64,000 bases of DNA from Sva-07 sp963716235 (GTDB taxonomy: Bacteria; Actinomycetota; Acidimicrobiia; Acidimicrobiales; Ilumatobacteraceae). Every line of letters starts with the position of its first letter. Position 1 is the first letter of the stretch. Under the pieces are notes generated by a model. It did no database searches. It was not told the DNA's origin and saw only the letters and a list, made by a program, of their open reading frames with translations. Made by a program: the position numbers and the translations under genes. The DNA lies in NCBI GenBank assembly GCA_963716235.1, contig CAVQTE010000022.1, forward strand, positions 94,439 to 158,438. Reading direction: 5' to 3'. Below, piece after piece: positions 17,199-26,497 of the stretch.

Positions 17199-19697
17199 AT
17201 GGCGATCGACCCGAAGAAGTGGACGCTGAAGACCCAGGAGGCGTTCTCCGCGGCCATCGATCAGGCCAAGGAGCTGTCGAACCCCGAACTGACCCCCGAT
17301 CACGTGCTCGGCGCCATGATGCGCCAGGAGGGCACGATCGTCCCGGCGGTGCTCGCCAAACTCGGCCAGGCTCCGCTGATGGTGCGCAATCGCGCCGACG
17401 AAGCGATCCAGAAGCTCCCCAAGGCGTACGGCGGTGCCGAGCCGCGGATGAGCAAGGAACTCACCAACATCGTCGAGAACGCGGAGACCTACCGCAAGGA
17501 TCTACGCGACGACTTCCTCTCCGTCGAGCACCTTCTCCTCGCGATGAACGCCCGCCTCGACGTCGGCTCCGAGGAACTGCTCCAGGTGTTGAAGGAGGTA
17601 CGCGGCTCTCATCGCGTCACCGACCAGAGCCCCGAGGAGAAGTTCGCCGCACTCGAGAAGTACGGCCAGGACCTGACGGCGTTGGCCGCGAGCGGCAAGA
17701 TCGATCCGGTCATCGGCCGCGACGAGGAGATCCGACGATGCATCCAGGTGCTGTCGCGCCGCTCCAAGAACAATCCGGTCCTCATCGGTGAGCCCGGCGT
17801 CGGCAAGACCGCCATCGTCGAGGGTCTCGCCTCGCGCATCGCCGACGGCGACGTGCCGGAGGGCCTCAAGAACAAGCGGCTGATCTCGCTCGACATCGGT
17901 TCGATGCTCGCCGGAGCCAAGTACCGCGGCGAGTTCGAGGAGCGGCTCAAGGCTGTGCTCAAGGAGATCACCGACGCGGAAGGCGAGATCATCACCTTCG
18001 TCGATGAACTCCACACGATCGTCGGTGCCGGCGGTGCCGAGGGGGCGATGGATGCCGGCAACATGATCAAGCCGATGCTGGCGCGCGGCGAGCTGCGCAT
18101 GATCGGCGCCACCACCCTCGACGAGTACCGAAAGCATGTCGAGAAGGACCCCGCACTCGAGCGTCGATTCCAGCAGGTGTACGTCGGCGAGCCGTCGGTG
18201 GAAGACACGATCGGCATCTTGCGCGGGTTGAAGGAGCGCTACGAGGTGCATCACGGCGTGCGAATCCAGGACTCGGCGCTCGTCAGCGCAGCGGTGCTGT
18301 CCGACCGCTACATCACGAGCCGGTTCCTCCCCGACAAGGCGATCGACCTCATGGACGAGGCGGCGTCGAAGCTGCGCATCGAGATCGACTCACTGCCGAC
18401 CGAGATCGATGTCGTCCAACGTCGCATCTTCCAGCTCGAGATCGAGCAGGTCGCCCTCGACAAGGAGACCGATGCGGCCTCCAAGGAGCGCCTCGATGCG
18501 TTGCACGACGAGCTCGCCACGCTCAATGTGCAGGTCGGCGAGATGAAGCAGCGATGGGAGCAGGAGAAGCAGGCGATCGACGCCATCCGCTCGTTGAAGG
18601 AGGAGCTCGAGCAACTGCGCACGCAGGTCGAGCGCGAGACCGACCTCGCTGCCGCCGCCGAGATCCGCTACGGCCGCATCCCCGAACTCGAACGTCGCAT
18701 CGAGGACGCCACCGCCCACCTCGCGGCGATCCAGGAGACCGGTGCGATGCTCAAGGAGGAGGTCGACGCCGAGGACATCGCCGAGGTCGTCGCCAAGGCG
18801 ACGGGCATCCCGCTCAACCGCCTCATGGAGTCGGAGACATCCAAGCTCGTCCACCTCGAAGAATTGCTCCACGAGCGTGTCATCGGCCAGGACAATGCTG
18901 TTGTCGCCGTGGCCAACGCCATCCGGCGCAGCCGTGCTGGGCTGTCCGACCCGAATCGGCCGATCGGGTCGTTCATGTTCCTCGGCCCCACCGGCGTGGG
19001 CAAGACCGAGCTGGCGCGTGCGCTCGCCGAGTTCCTGTTCGACGACGAGAAGTCGATGGTGCGCATCGACATGGGTGAGTACATGGAGAAGTTCTCGGTG
19101 TCGCGCCTCATCGGAGCGCCCCCCGGTTATGTCGGCTACGACGAGGGTGGACAGCTCACCGAAGCCGTGCGTCGTCGCCCGTATTCCGTGGTGCTGCTCG
19201 ACGAGATCGAGAAGGCGCACCCCGACGTGTTCAACACGTTGCTGCAGTTGCTCGACGACGGCCGGCTCACCGACGGGCAGGGCCGCACGGTCGACTTCAC
19301 CAACGTCGTGCTCATCATGACCTCGAACCTGCCGGGCGAACCGAGCGACTTCTTCAAGCCCGAGTTCATCAACCGCGTCGACGACATCATCCGCTTCCGA
19401 GCGCTGACGGAAGCCGACCTCGAGCGCATCGTCAGGGTGCAGCTGGCGCATCTCCACAAGCGGTTGGCTGATCGTCGCATCGAACTCGACATCGACGAAG
19501 GGGCCATGGCGCAACTCGCCCGGGAAGGGTTCGATCCGGCGTTCGGCGCTCGGCCGCTCAAGCGGGTCATTCAACGCGAGATCGGCGACAAGGCATCGCT
19601 CCTCATCCTCAACGGTGATGTCGCGGAAGGCGGGTCGATCGTCGTGCGCGCCGGCACCGCCGACGACGGCCTCAGCGTCACCGCCGCACGAGCGTGA
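17199..19697 (+). CDS. clpB: ATP-dependent disaggregase ClpB
   Basis: 832 aa. Clp N-domain (~1-145); AAA1 with Walker A GEPGVGKT (197-204) and Walker B FVDELH; a coiled-coil middle domain (~395-520) that distinguishes ClpB from ClpA/ClpC; AAA2 with GPTGVGKT (596-603) and LLDEIEKAHP; and a C-terminal D2-small domain with GARPLKR. It rescues aggregated protein together with DnaK. The segment between IMTSNL and FKPEFINR is shorter than in most ClpB proteins, which accounts for a slightly short total length. RBS GAGGAG precedes the ATG, and a HAIR-like element suggests HspR heat-shock control. The last 20 nt overlap the convergent histidine kinase gene. Confidence 0.95.
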   Translation: MAIDPKKWTLKTQEAFSAAIDQAKELSNPELTPDHVLGAMMRQEGTIVPAVLAKLGQAPLMVRNRADEAIQKLPKAYGGAEPRMSKELTNIVENAETYRKDLRDDFLSVEHLLLAMNARLDVGSEELLQVLKEVRGSHRVTDQSPEEKFAALEKYGQDLTALAASGKIDPVIGRDEEIRRCIQVLSRRSKNNPVLIGEPGVGKTAIVEGLASRIADGDVPEGLKNKRLISLDIGSMLAGAKYRGEFEERLKAVLKEITDAEGEIITFVDELHTIVGAGGAEGAMDAGNMIKPMLARGELRMIGATTLDEYRKHVEKDPALERRFQQVYVGEPSVEDTIGILRGLKERYEVHHGVRIQDSALVSAAVLSDRYITSRFLPDKAIDLMDEAASKLRIEIDSLPTEIDVVQRRIFQLEIEQVALDKETDAASKERLDALHDELATLNVQVGEMKQRWEQEKQAIDAIRSLKEELEQLRTQVERETDLAAAAEIRYGRIPELERRIEDATAHLAAIQETGAMLKEEVDAEDIAEVVAKATGIPLNRLMESETSKLVHLEELLHERVIGQDNAVVAVANAIRRSRAGLSDPNRPIGSFMFLGPTGVGKTELARALAEFLFDDEKSMVRIDMGEYMEKFSVSRLIGAPPGYVGYDEGGQLTEAVRRRPYSVVLLDEIEKAHPDVFNTLLQLLDDGRLTDGQGRTVDFTNVVLIMTSNLPGEPSDFFKPEFINRVDDIIRFRALTEADLERIVRVQLAHLHKRLADRRIELDIDEGAMAQLAREGFDPAFGARPLKRVIQREIGDKASLLILNGDVAEGGSIVVRAGTADDGLSVTAARA

Positions 19698-20640
19698 GGC
19701 GGAATGTCGGCGGGTTGAGTTCGATCAGCTCGAGGCGGCCGCCGTCCGACTCCGCGAGGCGTCGGGCGAGCGGCAGGCCGCGGCCGTGTGCCGCTTGGTG
19801 ATCCAGCGGACGGTCGAACAGTGTCGAAGCGCGATCGCGACTGATGCCCGGGCCCTCGTCTTCGACCGTGACGCTGTCGTCCTGCACCAGGATCGCAACG
19901 GTGCCGCGCCCGTGACGCAGCGCGTTGTCGAGCAGGATCCCGATCACTTGGCCGACGAGTCCCGGGGTGGCGACCACGTGGTGCACGCGGCCCGTCGTCA
20001 GCACCACCTGGCGGCGCTTCTCGGCGAAACGGTGCTGCCAGTCGGCGACCTGATGGTCCACGAGCGCCGTCAGATCCAGTTCGGTGCGTTCCTTCGTCGA
20101 TCCGGTCCGCGCCACGGTGAGGAGATCATCGAGTGTCAGGTTCAGCTCGTGGGTCTGCGTCAGCGCTGCGGTCGCCTCAGCGGCGACCTCGGGGTCGTCG
20201 TCGCGCTCCAGGAGTTCGAGCCGCATGGCGATGCCGGTCAGTCCGGTGCGCAGTTGGTGTGTGGCGTCGGCGGTGAAACCACGTTCTGATTCGAGCATGC
20301 GATCGACTCGGTTCGCGCTGAGGCGTAGTGCCCGCGAGATGTCGTCGATCTCACTGATCCCCGATGGCGGCGGGGCGGCTGCGCTGAAGTCGCCATCGCC
20401 CACCCGCGCCGCGCTTCGGGCCAGCCGCTCGAGTGGTCGTGCGAGCTGACGGGCCTGGACACCGGCGAGCAGCGCCGCGGACCCAATCGCCGCCACGGCG
20501 ATCACAGCGAGACGGGCCAGCACGTCGGCGGGAAGTTCGCCACCCTCGGCATCGCGCACGACGAGCAGCACGGGCAGGAGCAGGACCACGATGACGATCA
20601 TCACCACGGCGATGGTCGAGAGCACCAGGCGGCGGCGCAC
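19678..20640 (-). CDS. Two-component sensor histidine kinase
   Basis: 320 aa. Two membrane helices (~5-28 and ~44-64) with only a short extracytoplasmic segment, then a HAMP domain, an H-box ADATHQLRTGLTG with the phospho-accepting His, an N-box LLDNALRHG and a G1 region EDEGPGIS. The small external segment implies it senses the membrane or intracellular signals rather than a large ligand. It directly follows the response regulator gene (6-nt gap), so the two form a cognate pair. The signal is unknown. Confidence 0.92.
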   Translation of the reverse strand: MRRRLVLSTIAVVMIVIVVLLLPVLLVVRDAEGGELPADVLARLAVIAVAAIGSAALLAGVQARQLARPLERLARSAARVGDGDFSAAAPPPSGISEIDDISRALRLSANRVDRMLESERGFTADATHQLRTGLTGIAMRLELLERDDDPEVAAEATAALTQTHELNLTLDDLLTVARTGSTKERTELDLTALVDHQVADWQHRFAEKRRQVVLTTGRVHHVVATPGLVGQVIGILLDNALRHGRGTVAILVQDDSVTVEDEGPGISRDRASTLFDRPLDHQAAHGRGLPLARRLAESDGGRLELIELNPPTFRLTLVRR

Positions 20641-20646
20641 GTCGGG

Positions 20647-21402
20647 TCAGTCCCCGGTTGGGTCGAATCGGAATCCCACGCCGCGAACGGTGACGATCTT
20701 CGATGGTGGGTCGGTGTCGTCGAGGATCTTGCGGCGCAGCGTCGAGGTGTGGGTGTCGAGGGTGCGGGTGGAACCCCACCAGTTCTCGTCCCACACCTGG
20801 CTCATGATCTGTTCGCGCTTGAGTGTCACGCCGGGCTGACGCATCAGCAGTTCGAGCAGGTCGAACTCCTTCGTCGTGAGTTCGACTTCGTGGCGTTTGG
20901 CGTCGTCGCTCTCGACGAAGCATCGCCGCGCTTCGGTGTCGAGTTCGATGCCTGCGCCGCTGAGATGCCCGGTCGTGCTCGCCTCCGAGTGCTCGACGAG
21001 GCGCAGTCGGGCGCGGATCCGCGCAACGAGTTCAGCGAGCCGGAACGGCTTGGCGACGTAGTCGTCCGCACCGGCGTTGAGCCCGACGATGACGTCCATC
21101 TCCTCGGCGCGAGCGGTGAGCATGATGATCGCAAGGCTTGGGTGGTCGACGCGCAGCTTGCGGCAGACGTCGAGGCCGTCGATGTCGGGCAGTGTCAGAT
21201 CCAGCAGCACGAGGTCGGGGCAGTGGTTGCCGACCGAGGCGAGTGCGTCCAGTCCGGCTGCGACGTGCGCGACCTCGAAGCCCTCGCTGCGCAGTACTCG
21301 GATGAGCGGCTCGCTGATGCGTTCGTCGTCCTCCACGAGCAGCACGGCCGTCGTGGGAAGCGCGGTGGCGGTGCCGCCGAGTGCGCGAAGGCTCGAATCC
21401 AT
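20647..21402 (-). CDS. OmpR/PhoB-family response regulator
   Basis: A receiver domain (VLLVEDDERI; phospho-acceptor Asp in LVLLDLTLPD; conserved Thr in IIMLTAR; Lys in VAKPF) is joined to a winged-helix DNA-binding domain ending VRGVGFRFDP. ATG 21402 gives 251 aa with a 19-residue leader. An upstream in-frame ATG at 21471 would add 23 residues and run into the palindromic operator of the neighbouring exporter, so I prefer the shorter form. It precedes its kinase in an operon and is divergent from the MFS exporter. Confidence 0.9.
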   Translation of the reverse strand: MDSSLRALGGTATALPTTAVLLVEDDERISEPLIRVLRSEGFEVAHVAAGLDALASVGNHCPDLVLLDLTLPDIDGLDVCRKLRVDHPSLAIIMLTARAEEMDVIVGLNAGADDYVAKPFRLAELVARIRARLRLVEHSEASTTGHLSGAGIELDTEARRCFVESDDAKRHEVELTTKEFDLLELLMRQPGVTLKREQIMSQVWDENWWGSTRTLDTHTSTLRRKILDDTDPPSKIVTVRGVGFRFDPTGD

Positions 21403-21457
21403 CGCTGTGTCATCGGTCCGGGTGTGCGTCGGCTTGAGGGGAGCGATGCCGAACGTG

Positions 21458-21483
21458 AATACAATACTCATCCGTATCGTATT
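21458..21483. promoter_or_regulatory. TetR-type operator for the MFS exporter
   Basis: A 26-bp palindrome: AATACAATAC, a 6-nt spacer, then GTATCGTATT, with 9 of 10 arm positions complementary. It is strikingly AT-rich against its surroundings and contains a TACAAT that could serve as a -10 box for the plus strand. It ends 18 nt before the exporter ATG. The TetR gene sits immediately after the exporter, the standard arrangement for an autoregulated efflux locus. Confidence 0.65.
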
Positions 21484-21501
21484 GGAACGGAGACGACGAC
21501 G

Positions 21502-23121
21502 ATGGCGAGTGGGACACCGAGCCGATCACCTCACGGCCACGACGACGCCATCGACCCGGCGGTGCACGAACGCCGGTGGTTGATCCTCGGCGTGCTCTGC
21601 ATGAGCCTGTTGATCATCGTGATGGACAACACGATCCTCAACGTCGCCATCCCCTCATTGATCGTCGATCTCGGCGCCACGAACAGCCAGATCCAGTGGA
21701 TCGTCGACTCCTACGTGCTCGTGTTCGCCGGTCTGCTGCTCACGACGGGCAGCCTGTCCGACCGCTATGGCCGCAAGGGAGCGTTGCAACTCGGCATCGT
21801 CCTGTTCGGCATCGGCTCCGCGGCGGCAGCCATGTCGACGTCGGCCGAAGGCCTCATCGCAACGCGTGCCTTCATGGGAATCGGAGGGGCGCTGATCATG
21901 CCTGCCACCCTGTCGATCCTCACGAACGTGTTTCGTGATCCTCGGGAGCGCGCTCGGGCCATTGCCGTCTGGGCCGGGTTCTCCGGGCTCGCTGTCGCCA
22001 TCGGGCCGATCACCGGTGGACTCCTGCTCGAACACTTCTCGTGGCAGTCGGTCTTCTGGGTCAACCTCCCGATCGGCATCACCGCCTTGATCCTCGGTGC
22101 GTTCCTCATCCCCACCTCGCGTGATCCCGAGCAGGGCAAGATCGATCCGCTCGGCGCCGTGCTGTCGTTCTTCGGGCTCGCCTCGCTGCTGTTCGGCATC
22201 ATCGAAGGTCCGTCGAAGGGCTGGAGCGACCCGGTGGTCGTCGGCGCGTTCGTCGTGGCCGCCGTGCTGCTCACCTCGTTCCTGCTCTGGGAGCGCCACA
22301 CGTCGCATCCGATGCTCGACCTCACCGTGTTCCGCAGCGCCCGCTTCAGCGCCGGGAGCGGCACCATCACGCTGCTCTTCTTCGCGATGTTCGGCTCGCT
22401 GCTGCTGATGACCCAGTACTGGCAGCTCGTCCACGGGTACTCCCCGTTGCAGGCGGGCATCCGGCTCCTGCCGTACGCGGTGACGATGATGATCATCGCT
22501 CCGCTGTCGGCGCGTTTCGTCGAGCGTCAGGGAACGAAGCGGATCGTCACGGCCGGCCTCGTGCTCGTCGCGACCGGATTGATCCTGCTGTCGACGATTG
22601 CGTCCGACTCGCCCTACCTGCTCGTGATCTCCTACTTCGTCGTGATGGCGGCCGGCATGGGAATGACCATGGCCCCGGCGACCGAGTCGGTGATGGGGGC
22701 GCTGCCGCGGGCGAAGGCCGGCGTCGGTTCGGCGATCAACGACACGACCCGCCAGGTCGGCGGTGCGCTCGGCGTCGCGGTGATCGGCAGCGTCGTCACG
22801 AGCGTCTACTCCCAGCGCATCTTCGATCTTGCGGGAGTGTTCGGCCTGGCCGGACCGCAGGAGACGATCGCCGAGTCGTCGCTCGGAGGTGCACAGCAGG
22901 TCGCCGCCTTGCTCGGAGATCAGGCCGACGCCCTCGTCCAGGCCGCCAACGACAGCTTCGTCGACGCAATGTCCGTCGGGCTGCGCGTCGGCGCGGTCGT
23001 CATCGTGTTCGCCGCCGTGATGGCCTGGAAGTTCCTGCCCTCGCACGCCACGTCGCCGGAGGACAGTCTCGTGAGTGATCTGACGGCCGGTCCGGGCGTG
23101 GCCCCGGTGGTCGGGAACTGA
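21502..23121 (+). CDS. MFS transporter, DHA2 (EmrB/QacA) family
   Basis: 539 aa with about 14 predicted membrane helices. The first helix carries MDNTILNVAIPSL, typical of drug:H+ antiporter family 2, and the loop after helix 2 has LSDRYGRKGAL, the MFS motif A. A probable function is export of a toxic or signalling compound, with substrate unknown. The ATG at 21502 follows a GGAACGGAG stretch. The downstream tetR begins 2 nt after the stop (GTG), so the two are co-transcribed. A palindromic operator lies in the promoter. Confidence 0.92.
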   Translation: MASGTPSRSPHGHDDAIDPAVHERRWLILGVLCMSLLIIVMDNTILNVAIPSLIVDLGATNSQIQWIVDSYVLVFAGLLLTTGSLSDRYGRKGALQLGIVLFGIGSAAAAMSTSAEGLIATRAFMGIGGALIMPATLSILTNVFRDPRERARAIAVWAGFSGLAVAIGPITGGLLLEHFSWQSVFWVNLPIGITALILGAFLIPTSRDPEQGKIDPLGAVLSFFGLASLLFGIIEGPSKGWSDPVVVGAFVVAAVLLTSFLLWERHTSHPMLDLTVFRSARFSAGSGTITLLFFAMFGSLLLMTQYWQLVHGYSPLQAGIRLLPYAVTMMIIAPLSARFVERQGTKRIVTAGLVLVATGLILLSTIASDSPYLLVISYFVVMAAGMGMTMAPATESVMGALPRAKAGVGSAINDTTRQVGGALGVAVIGSVVTSVYSQRIFDLAGVFGLAGPQETIAESSLGGAQQVAALLGDQADALVQAANDSFVDAMSVGLRVGAVVIVFAAVMAWKFLPSHATSPEDSLVSDLTAGPGVAPVVGN

Positions 23122-23123
23122 TC

Positions 23124-23702
23124 GTGAACACTGCAACCACTCGCCGCCTCGGACGACCTCGATCGGCCGGCGTCGACGAGGCATTGCTCGAAGCGACGCT
23201 GCAGTTGGCCGGCGAAGTGGGCATCAACGGGATGTCGATGGACGACCTGGCGCAGCGAGCGGGGGTGTCGAAGGCGACGATCTACCGGCGGTGGCCGTCG
23301 AAGGAAGCATTGGTGCTCGATGCGCTCGCGTCTGCGATCCGACCGTTCGATCTCGTCGACACCGGCTCGGCGCGCGGCGACCTCGAGGCGTATCTCGGCG
23401 AGCTCGGTCGCCGGATGCAGACAGGCCGCTCCAGCGACGTGCTGCCCGACCTGATCTCGGCATCAGTGCGTGACCCCGCGCTACGCGAGTCACTCGACGA
23501 GTGGGTTCGTCATCGTCGCCAACCGTTGACCGTCATCCTCGGTCGGGCCGTGCAGCGCGGTGAACTGGCCGCCGACACCGACCTCGACACCATCATCGAC
23601 GCGCTGATCGGAGCCTTCATGTACCGCCGGCTGCTGAGCCATGCTCCGCTCGACGATCCATTCGTGACGCGCCTACTCCTCACCGTCCTGCCGTCGCTCT
23701 GA
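23124..23702 (+). CDS. TetR/AcrR-family transcriptional regulator
   Basis: 192 aa. The N-terminal helix-turn-helix reads MSMDDLAQRAGVSKATIYRR, followed by WPSKEALVLDAL. The C-terminal ligand domain is of the TetR_C_11-like type. It is translationally coupled to the exporter (stop and GTG start separated by 2 nt) and is the obvious candidate to bind the 21458-21483 palindrome. The inducer is unknown. Confidence 0.92.
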   Translation: MNTATTRRLGRPRSAGVDEALLEATLQLAGEVGINGMSMDDLAQRAGVSKATIYRRWPSKEALVLDALASAIRPFDLVDTGSARGDLEAYLGELGRRMQTGRSSDVLPDLISASVRDPALRESLDEWVRHRRQPLTVILGRAVQRGELAADTDLDTIIDALIGAFMYRRLLSHAPLDDPFVTRLLLTVLPSL

Positions 23703-23728
23703 CCCCAACCCCGAAAAATGCGGTCATT

Positions 23729-23757
23729 CGTGCGCTGAGTGCACATTTCAGCGCACG
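23729..23757. terminator. Hairpin terminator between convergent tetR and HisD-family genes
   Basis: CGTGCGCTGA (23729-23738) pairs perfectly with TCAGCGCACG (23748-23757) around a 9-nt loop. On the plus strand it is followed by TTTCGGG, which also pairs with an upstream CCCGAAA and lengthens the structure. Its position between two convergent stops fits a bidirectional terminator. Confidence 0.6.
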
Positions 23758-23806
23758 TTTCGGGTGTGGGTCTCGGAGTGGGTGTGAGTGTGGGGTGCTG
23801 GGCCGG

Positions 23807-25120
23807 TCAGCGTTGGCGGAGGCGCAGGGCGTCGCCGTGGGCGGGGAAGCCCTCGTGGTCGGCGAGGGCGACGACCGAGGGGGTCATGCGCACGAGTGCG
23901 GTCGCGTCGGCGCGGGCGATCGCGGTGCGCTTGAGGAACGTGTCGGCAGTGATGCCTGACGACACGTGCGCGAAGCCCGACGTGGGTAGTGATGCCGGAC
24001 ACCCGATGACGAAGTTGGCTGCACTGAACGGGGTGTGCTGGCCGACGAGGATCTCGCCTGCATTGACCAGGCCGTCGAGAACGCCGTCGAGTTCCGCATC
24101 CGTGATCACGACCTGCAGGTGCTCAGGGGCGAATTCGTTGGCGACTCGGACGGCTACGTCGAGATTGTCGACGAGCACGCACCCACCGTTCGGGCCGAGC
24201 GATGCGCGCGCTGCGGTGGCGCGTATCTCGGGAAGATTTGCGAGCTGCCGGTCGAGCGCGGCGTCGACGGCCTCGGCGAGCGAGGTCGAGTTGGTGAGGA
24301 GGACGACGGTGCTGTCGGTGCCGTGCTCGGCCTCGATGAGCAGATCGGCAGCGAGCAACACCGGATCAGCCGAGTCGTCGGCGATCACCAGGCTCTCGGT
24401 CGGGCCGAGGAGCATCATGGTGGCAACGCCGTGGCGCTGCATCTCGACTTGCGCAAGCGTCACGGCCGGCGAGCCGGGGCCGACGATCTTGCGGACCTTC
24501 GGGATCGTGTCGGTGCCGAAGCCGAGCGCCGCGATCCCGGCTGGACCATTGACGCGGAACACGTCGTCGATACCGAGCTTGCGACACACGACCAGGACGG
24601 CGGGGTCGACCTCGCCGGAACCGCCGGGAACGGGAGGAACGACGAGCGCCAACGACGCCACGCCGGCGACGACGGCCGGGACCGCGAGTTGATAGGCGAC
24701 GCTCGGGTAGCTGGCCTTGCCCGATGGGGTGAAGAGTCCCGCCGACGTGATCGGGGTGATCTTCTCGCCCACCGTGAGGCCGGGTTCGCTCTCGATCGAC
24801 CAGTCGTGGGCCCGTTCCATCTGAGCTTCGTTGAAGGCTCGCAGGTGGGCGATGGCGTCGTCGATCGCTGCATCGACGTCGGGTGAAACAGCAGCGCGTT
24901 CGAACTCGTCGGCAGTCAATCGCAACCCGTCGGGCGTCACGTCGATCCGGTCGAACCTGGCGAGTGCATCGCACACGGCGGCGTCGCCGCGTTCGCGAAC
25001 GTCATCGATCAACGCGCTGATCGAACGACGCAACTCGGGGTCGAAGATGTCGTCGATCCCTCGACGCATCAGCGCATCGCGGGCGGCGACATCCATGTCG
25101 TTCCACACCTGCGCGCGCAT
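23807..25120 (-). CDS. Histidinol dehydrogenase (HisD) family protein with altered metal site
   Basis: About 437 aa, full HisD length. Family landmarks are GPTESLVIADDSADP, AEHG, APEHLQ and a terminal GFPAHGDA. Against E. coli HisD the four zinc ligands Gln259/His262/Asp360/His419 become Glu263/His266/Asn369/His428, and the conserved 'GPNHVLPT' reads GCPASLPT. Glu333-His334, matching the catalytic Glu-His pair, are kept. No other his gene is nearby. I therefore read it as a HisD-family dehydrogenase, possibly acting on a different alcohol, not a confirmed histidine biosynthesis enzyme. Start at 25120 is preferred; ATG 25192 would crowd the divergent purA. Confidence 0.8.
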   Translation of the reverse strand: MRAQVWNDMDVAARDALMRRGIDDIFDPELRRSISALIDDVRERGDAAVCDALARFDRIDVTPDGLRLTADEFERAAVSPDVDAAIDDAIAHLRAFNEAQMERAHDWSIESEPGLTVGEKITPITSAGLFTPSGKASYPSVAYQLAVPAVVAGVASLALVVPPVPGGSGEVDPAVLVVCRKLGIDDVFRVNGPAGIAALGFGTDTIPKVRKIVGPGSPAVTLAQVEMQRHGVATMMLLGPTESLVIADDSADPVLLAADLLIEAEHGTDSTVVLLTNSTSLAEAVDAALDRQLANLPEIRATAARASLGPNGGCVLVDNLDVAVRVANEFAPEHLQVVITDAELDGVLDGLVNAGEILVGQHTPFSAANFVIGCPASLPTSGFAHVSSGITADTFLKRTAIARADATALVRMTPSVVALADHEGFPAHGDALRLRQR

Positions 25121-25212
25121 CACCTTCACCCGCCCGACGCTATCGGCGAGGTCGGGGGGCGGCGGACGGAGTACCATCTCGACACGTTCCAACCACCACT
25201 CGGGGAGCGTGT

Positions 25213-26487
25213 ATGCCCGTCACCGTCGTCGTCGGAGCCCAATGGGGCGACGAGGGCAAAGCCAAGGTCATCGACCTGTTGTCGAAAGAGCACACGTACG
25301 TCGTGCGCTACCAGGGCGGCCACAACGCCGGCCACACCGTCGTGGTCGGGGGCGAGAAGTATGCACTGCAGCTCGTCCCGTCAGGGATCCTCTACGACCA
25401 CGTGATTCCGGTGATCGCCAACGGCGTCGTCGTCGATCTCCCGACGTTGTTCAAGGAGGTCGACGCGCTCGAGGCGAGAGGGATCTCCTGCGCCGAGTTG
25501 AAGGTGTCGAGCCGTGCTCATCTGATCTTCCCGTGGCATCAGGCGCACGACGCGATCGCCGAGGCGATGCGTGGCGACGACAAGATCGGCACCACGCTCA
25601 AGGGCATCGGCCCCGCGTACGCCGACAAGGCGCGGCGTGTCGGCCTGCGCGTCGGTGACGTCCTCGACCCGGCTCGTTTCTCGACGCTCCTGCGCGAACG
25701 AGCGGTCGCTGAGAACACGCTCATCGAGCAGGCGGGCGGCGACCCACTCGACGTCGACGAGATCGTGGCCATGTTCGACGAACTCGGCGCTCGTGTCGCG
25801 CCGTTCGTCACCGACACCGTGAGCCTGTTGCACGCCGCGCTCGAACGGGACGCCCACGTCCTGCTCGAGGGCGCGCAGGCGACGTTCCTCGACCTCGATC
25901 ACGGTACGTACCCCTATGTCACGTCATCGAACCCCACCGCCGGCGGCGCCTGCGTGGGCACAGGTATCGGGCCACGTGACATCGATCGCATCGTCGGGAT
26001 CACCAAGGCCTACACCACGCGGGTCGGCGCTGGGCCGTTCCCGACCGAACTGCTCGACGACGATGGGGAACGCCTCATCGACATTGGCAGGGAGTACGGC
26101 ACCGTCACGGGTCGTCGTCGGCGGGCCGGATGGCTCGACTGCGTGATGTTGCGCCAGGCAGTCCGCCTCAACAGCCTCAGCGAGCTTGCGCTGACCAAGC
26201 TCGACATACTCGATGGGTTCGACACGATCAAGATCTGTACCGGCTACCGACTCGACGGTGAACTGCTCGACCACTACCCCGACCGCTCCGATCTGCTCGG
26301 CGACGTGGAGCCGGTCTACGCGACACTCGACGGGTGGGGAAGCGTGCTCAGCGACGCCCGCGAACCGGGCCAGCTCCCCGATGCCGCGAAGCGATTCATC
26401 GAGGTCGTCGAGCGCGAGGTCGGCATACCGGTCCGCGTCGTCGGTGTGGGCGCCGAACGCGACGACTACCTCGTGTGGGCATCGTGA
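25213..26487 (+). CDS. purA: Adenylosuccinate synthetase
   Basis: 424 aa. It catalyses IMP + Asp + GTP to adenylosuccinate, the first AMP-specific step of purine synthesis. The N-terminal P-loop is WGDEGKAK, where most family members have WGDEGKGK. GHNAGHT, SSNPTAGG and a C-terminal VVGVGAERDDYL are also present. Length is normal. purB starts 10 nt after the stop, so the two consecutive AMP-pathway enzymes are co-transcribed. It is divergent from the HisD-family gene. Confidence 0.96.
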   Translation: MPVTVVVGAQWGDEGKAKVIDLLSKEHTYVVRYQGGHNAGHTVVVGGEKYALQLVPSGILYDHVIPVIANGVVVDLPTLFKEVDALEARGISCAELKVSSRAHLIFPWHQAHDAIAEAMRGDDKIGTTLKGIGPAYADKARRVGLRVGDVLDPARFSTLLRERAVAENTLIEQAGGDPLDVDEIVAMFDELGARVAPFVTDTVSLLHAALERDAHVLLEGAQATFLDLDHGTYPYVTSSNPTAGGACVGTGIGPRDIDRIVGITKAYTTRVGAGPFPTELLDDDGERLIDIGREYGTVTGRRRRAGWLDCVMLRQAVRLNSLSELALTKLDILDGFDTIKICTGYRLDGELLDHYPDRSDLLGDVEPVYATLDGWGSVLSDAREPGQLPDAAKRFIEVVEREVGIPVRVVGVGAERDDYLVWAS

Positions 26488-26497
26488 CGGTGCGGCG

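Noticed and set aside
20749..21501. Upstream extension of the MFS exporter frame
   Set aside because: It is antisense to the response regulator and lacks exporter similarity; the ATG at 21502 begins the real N-terminus.
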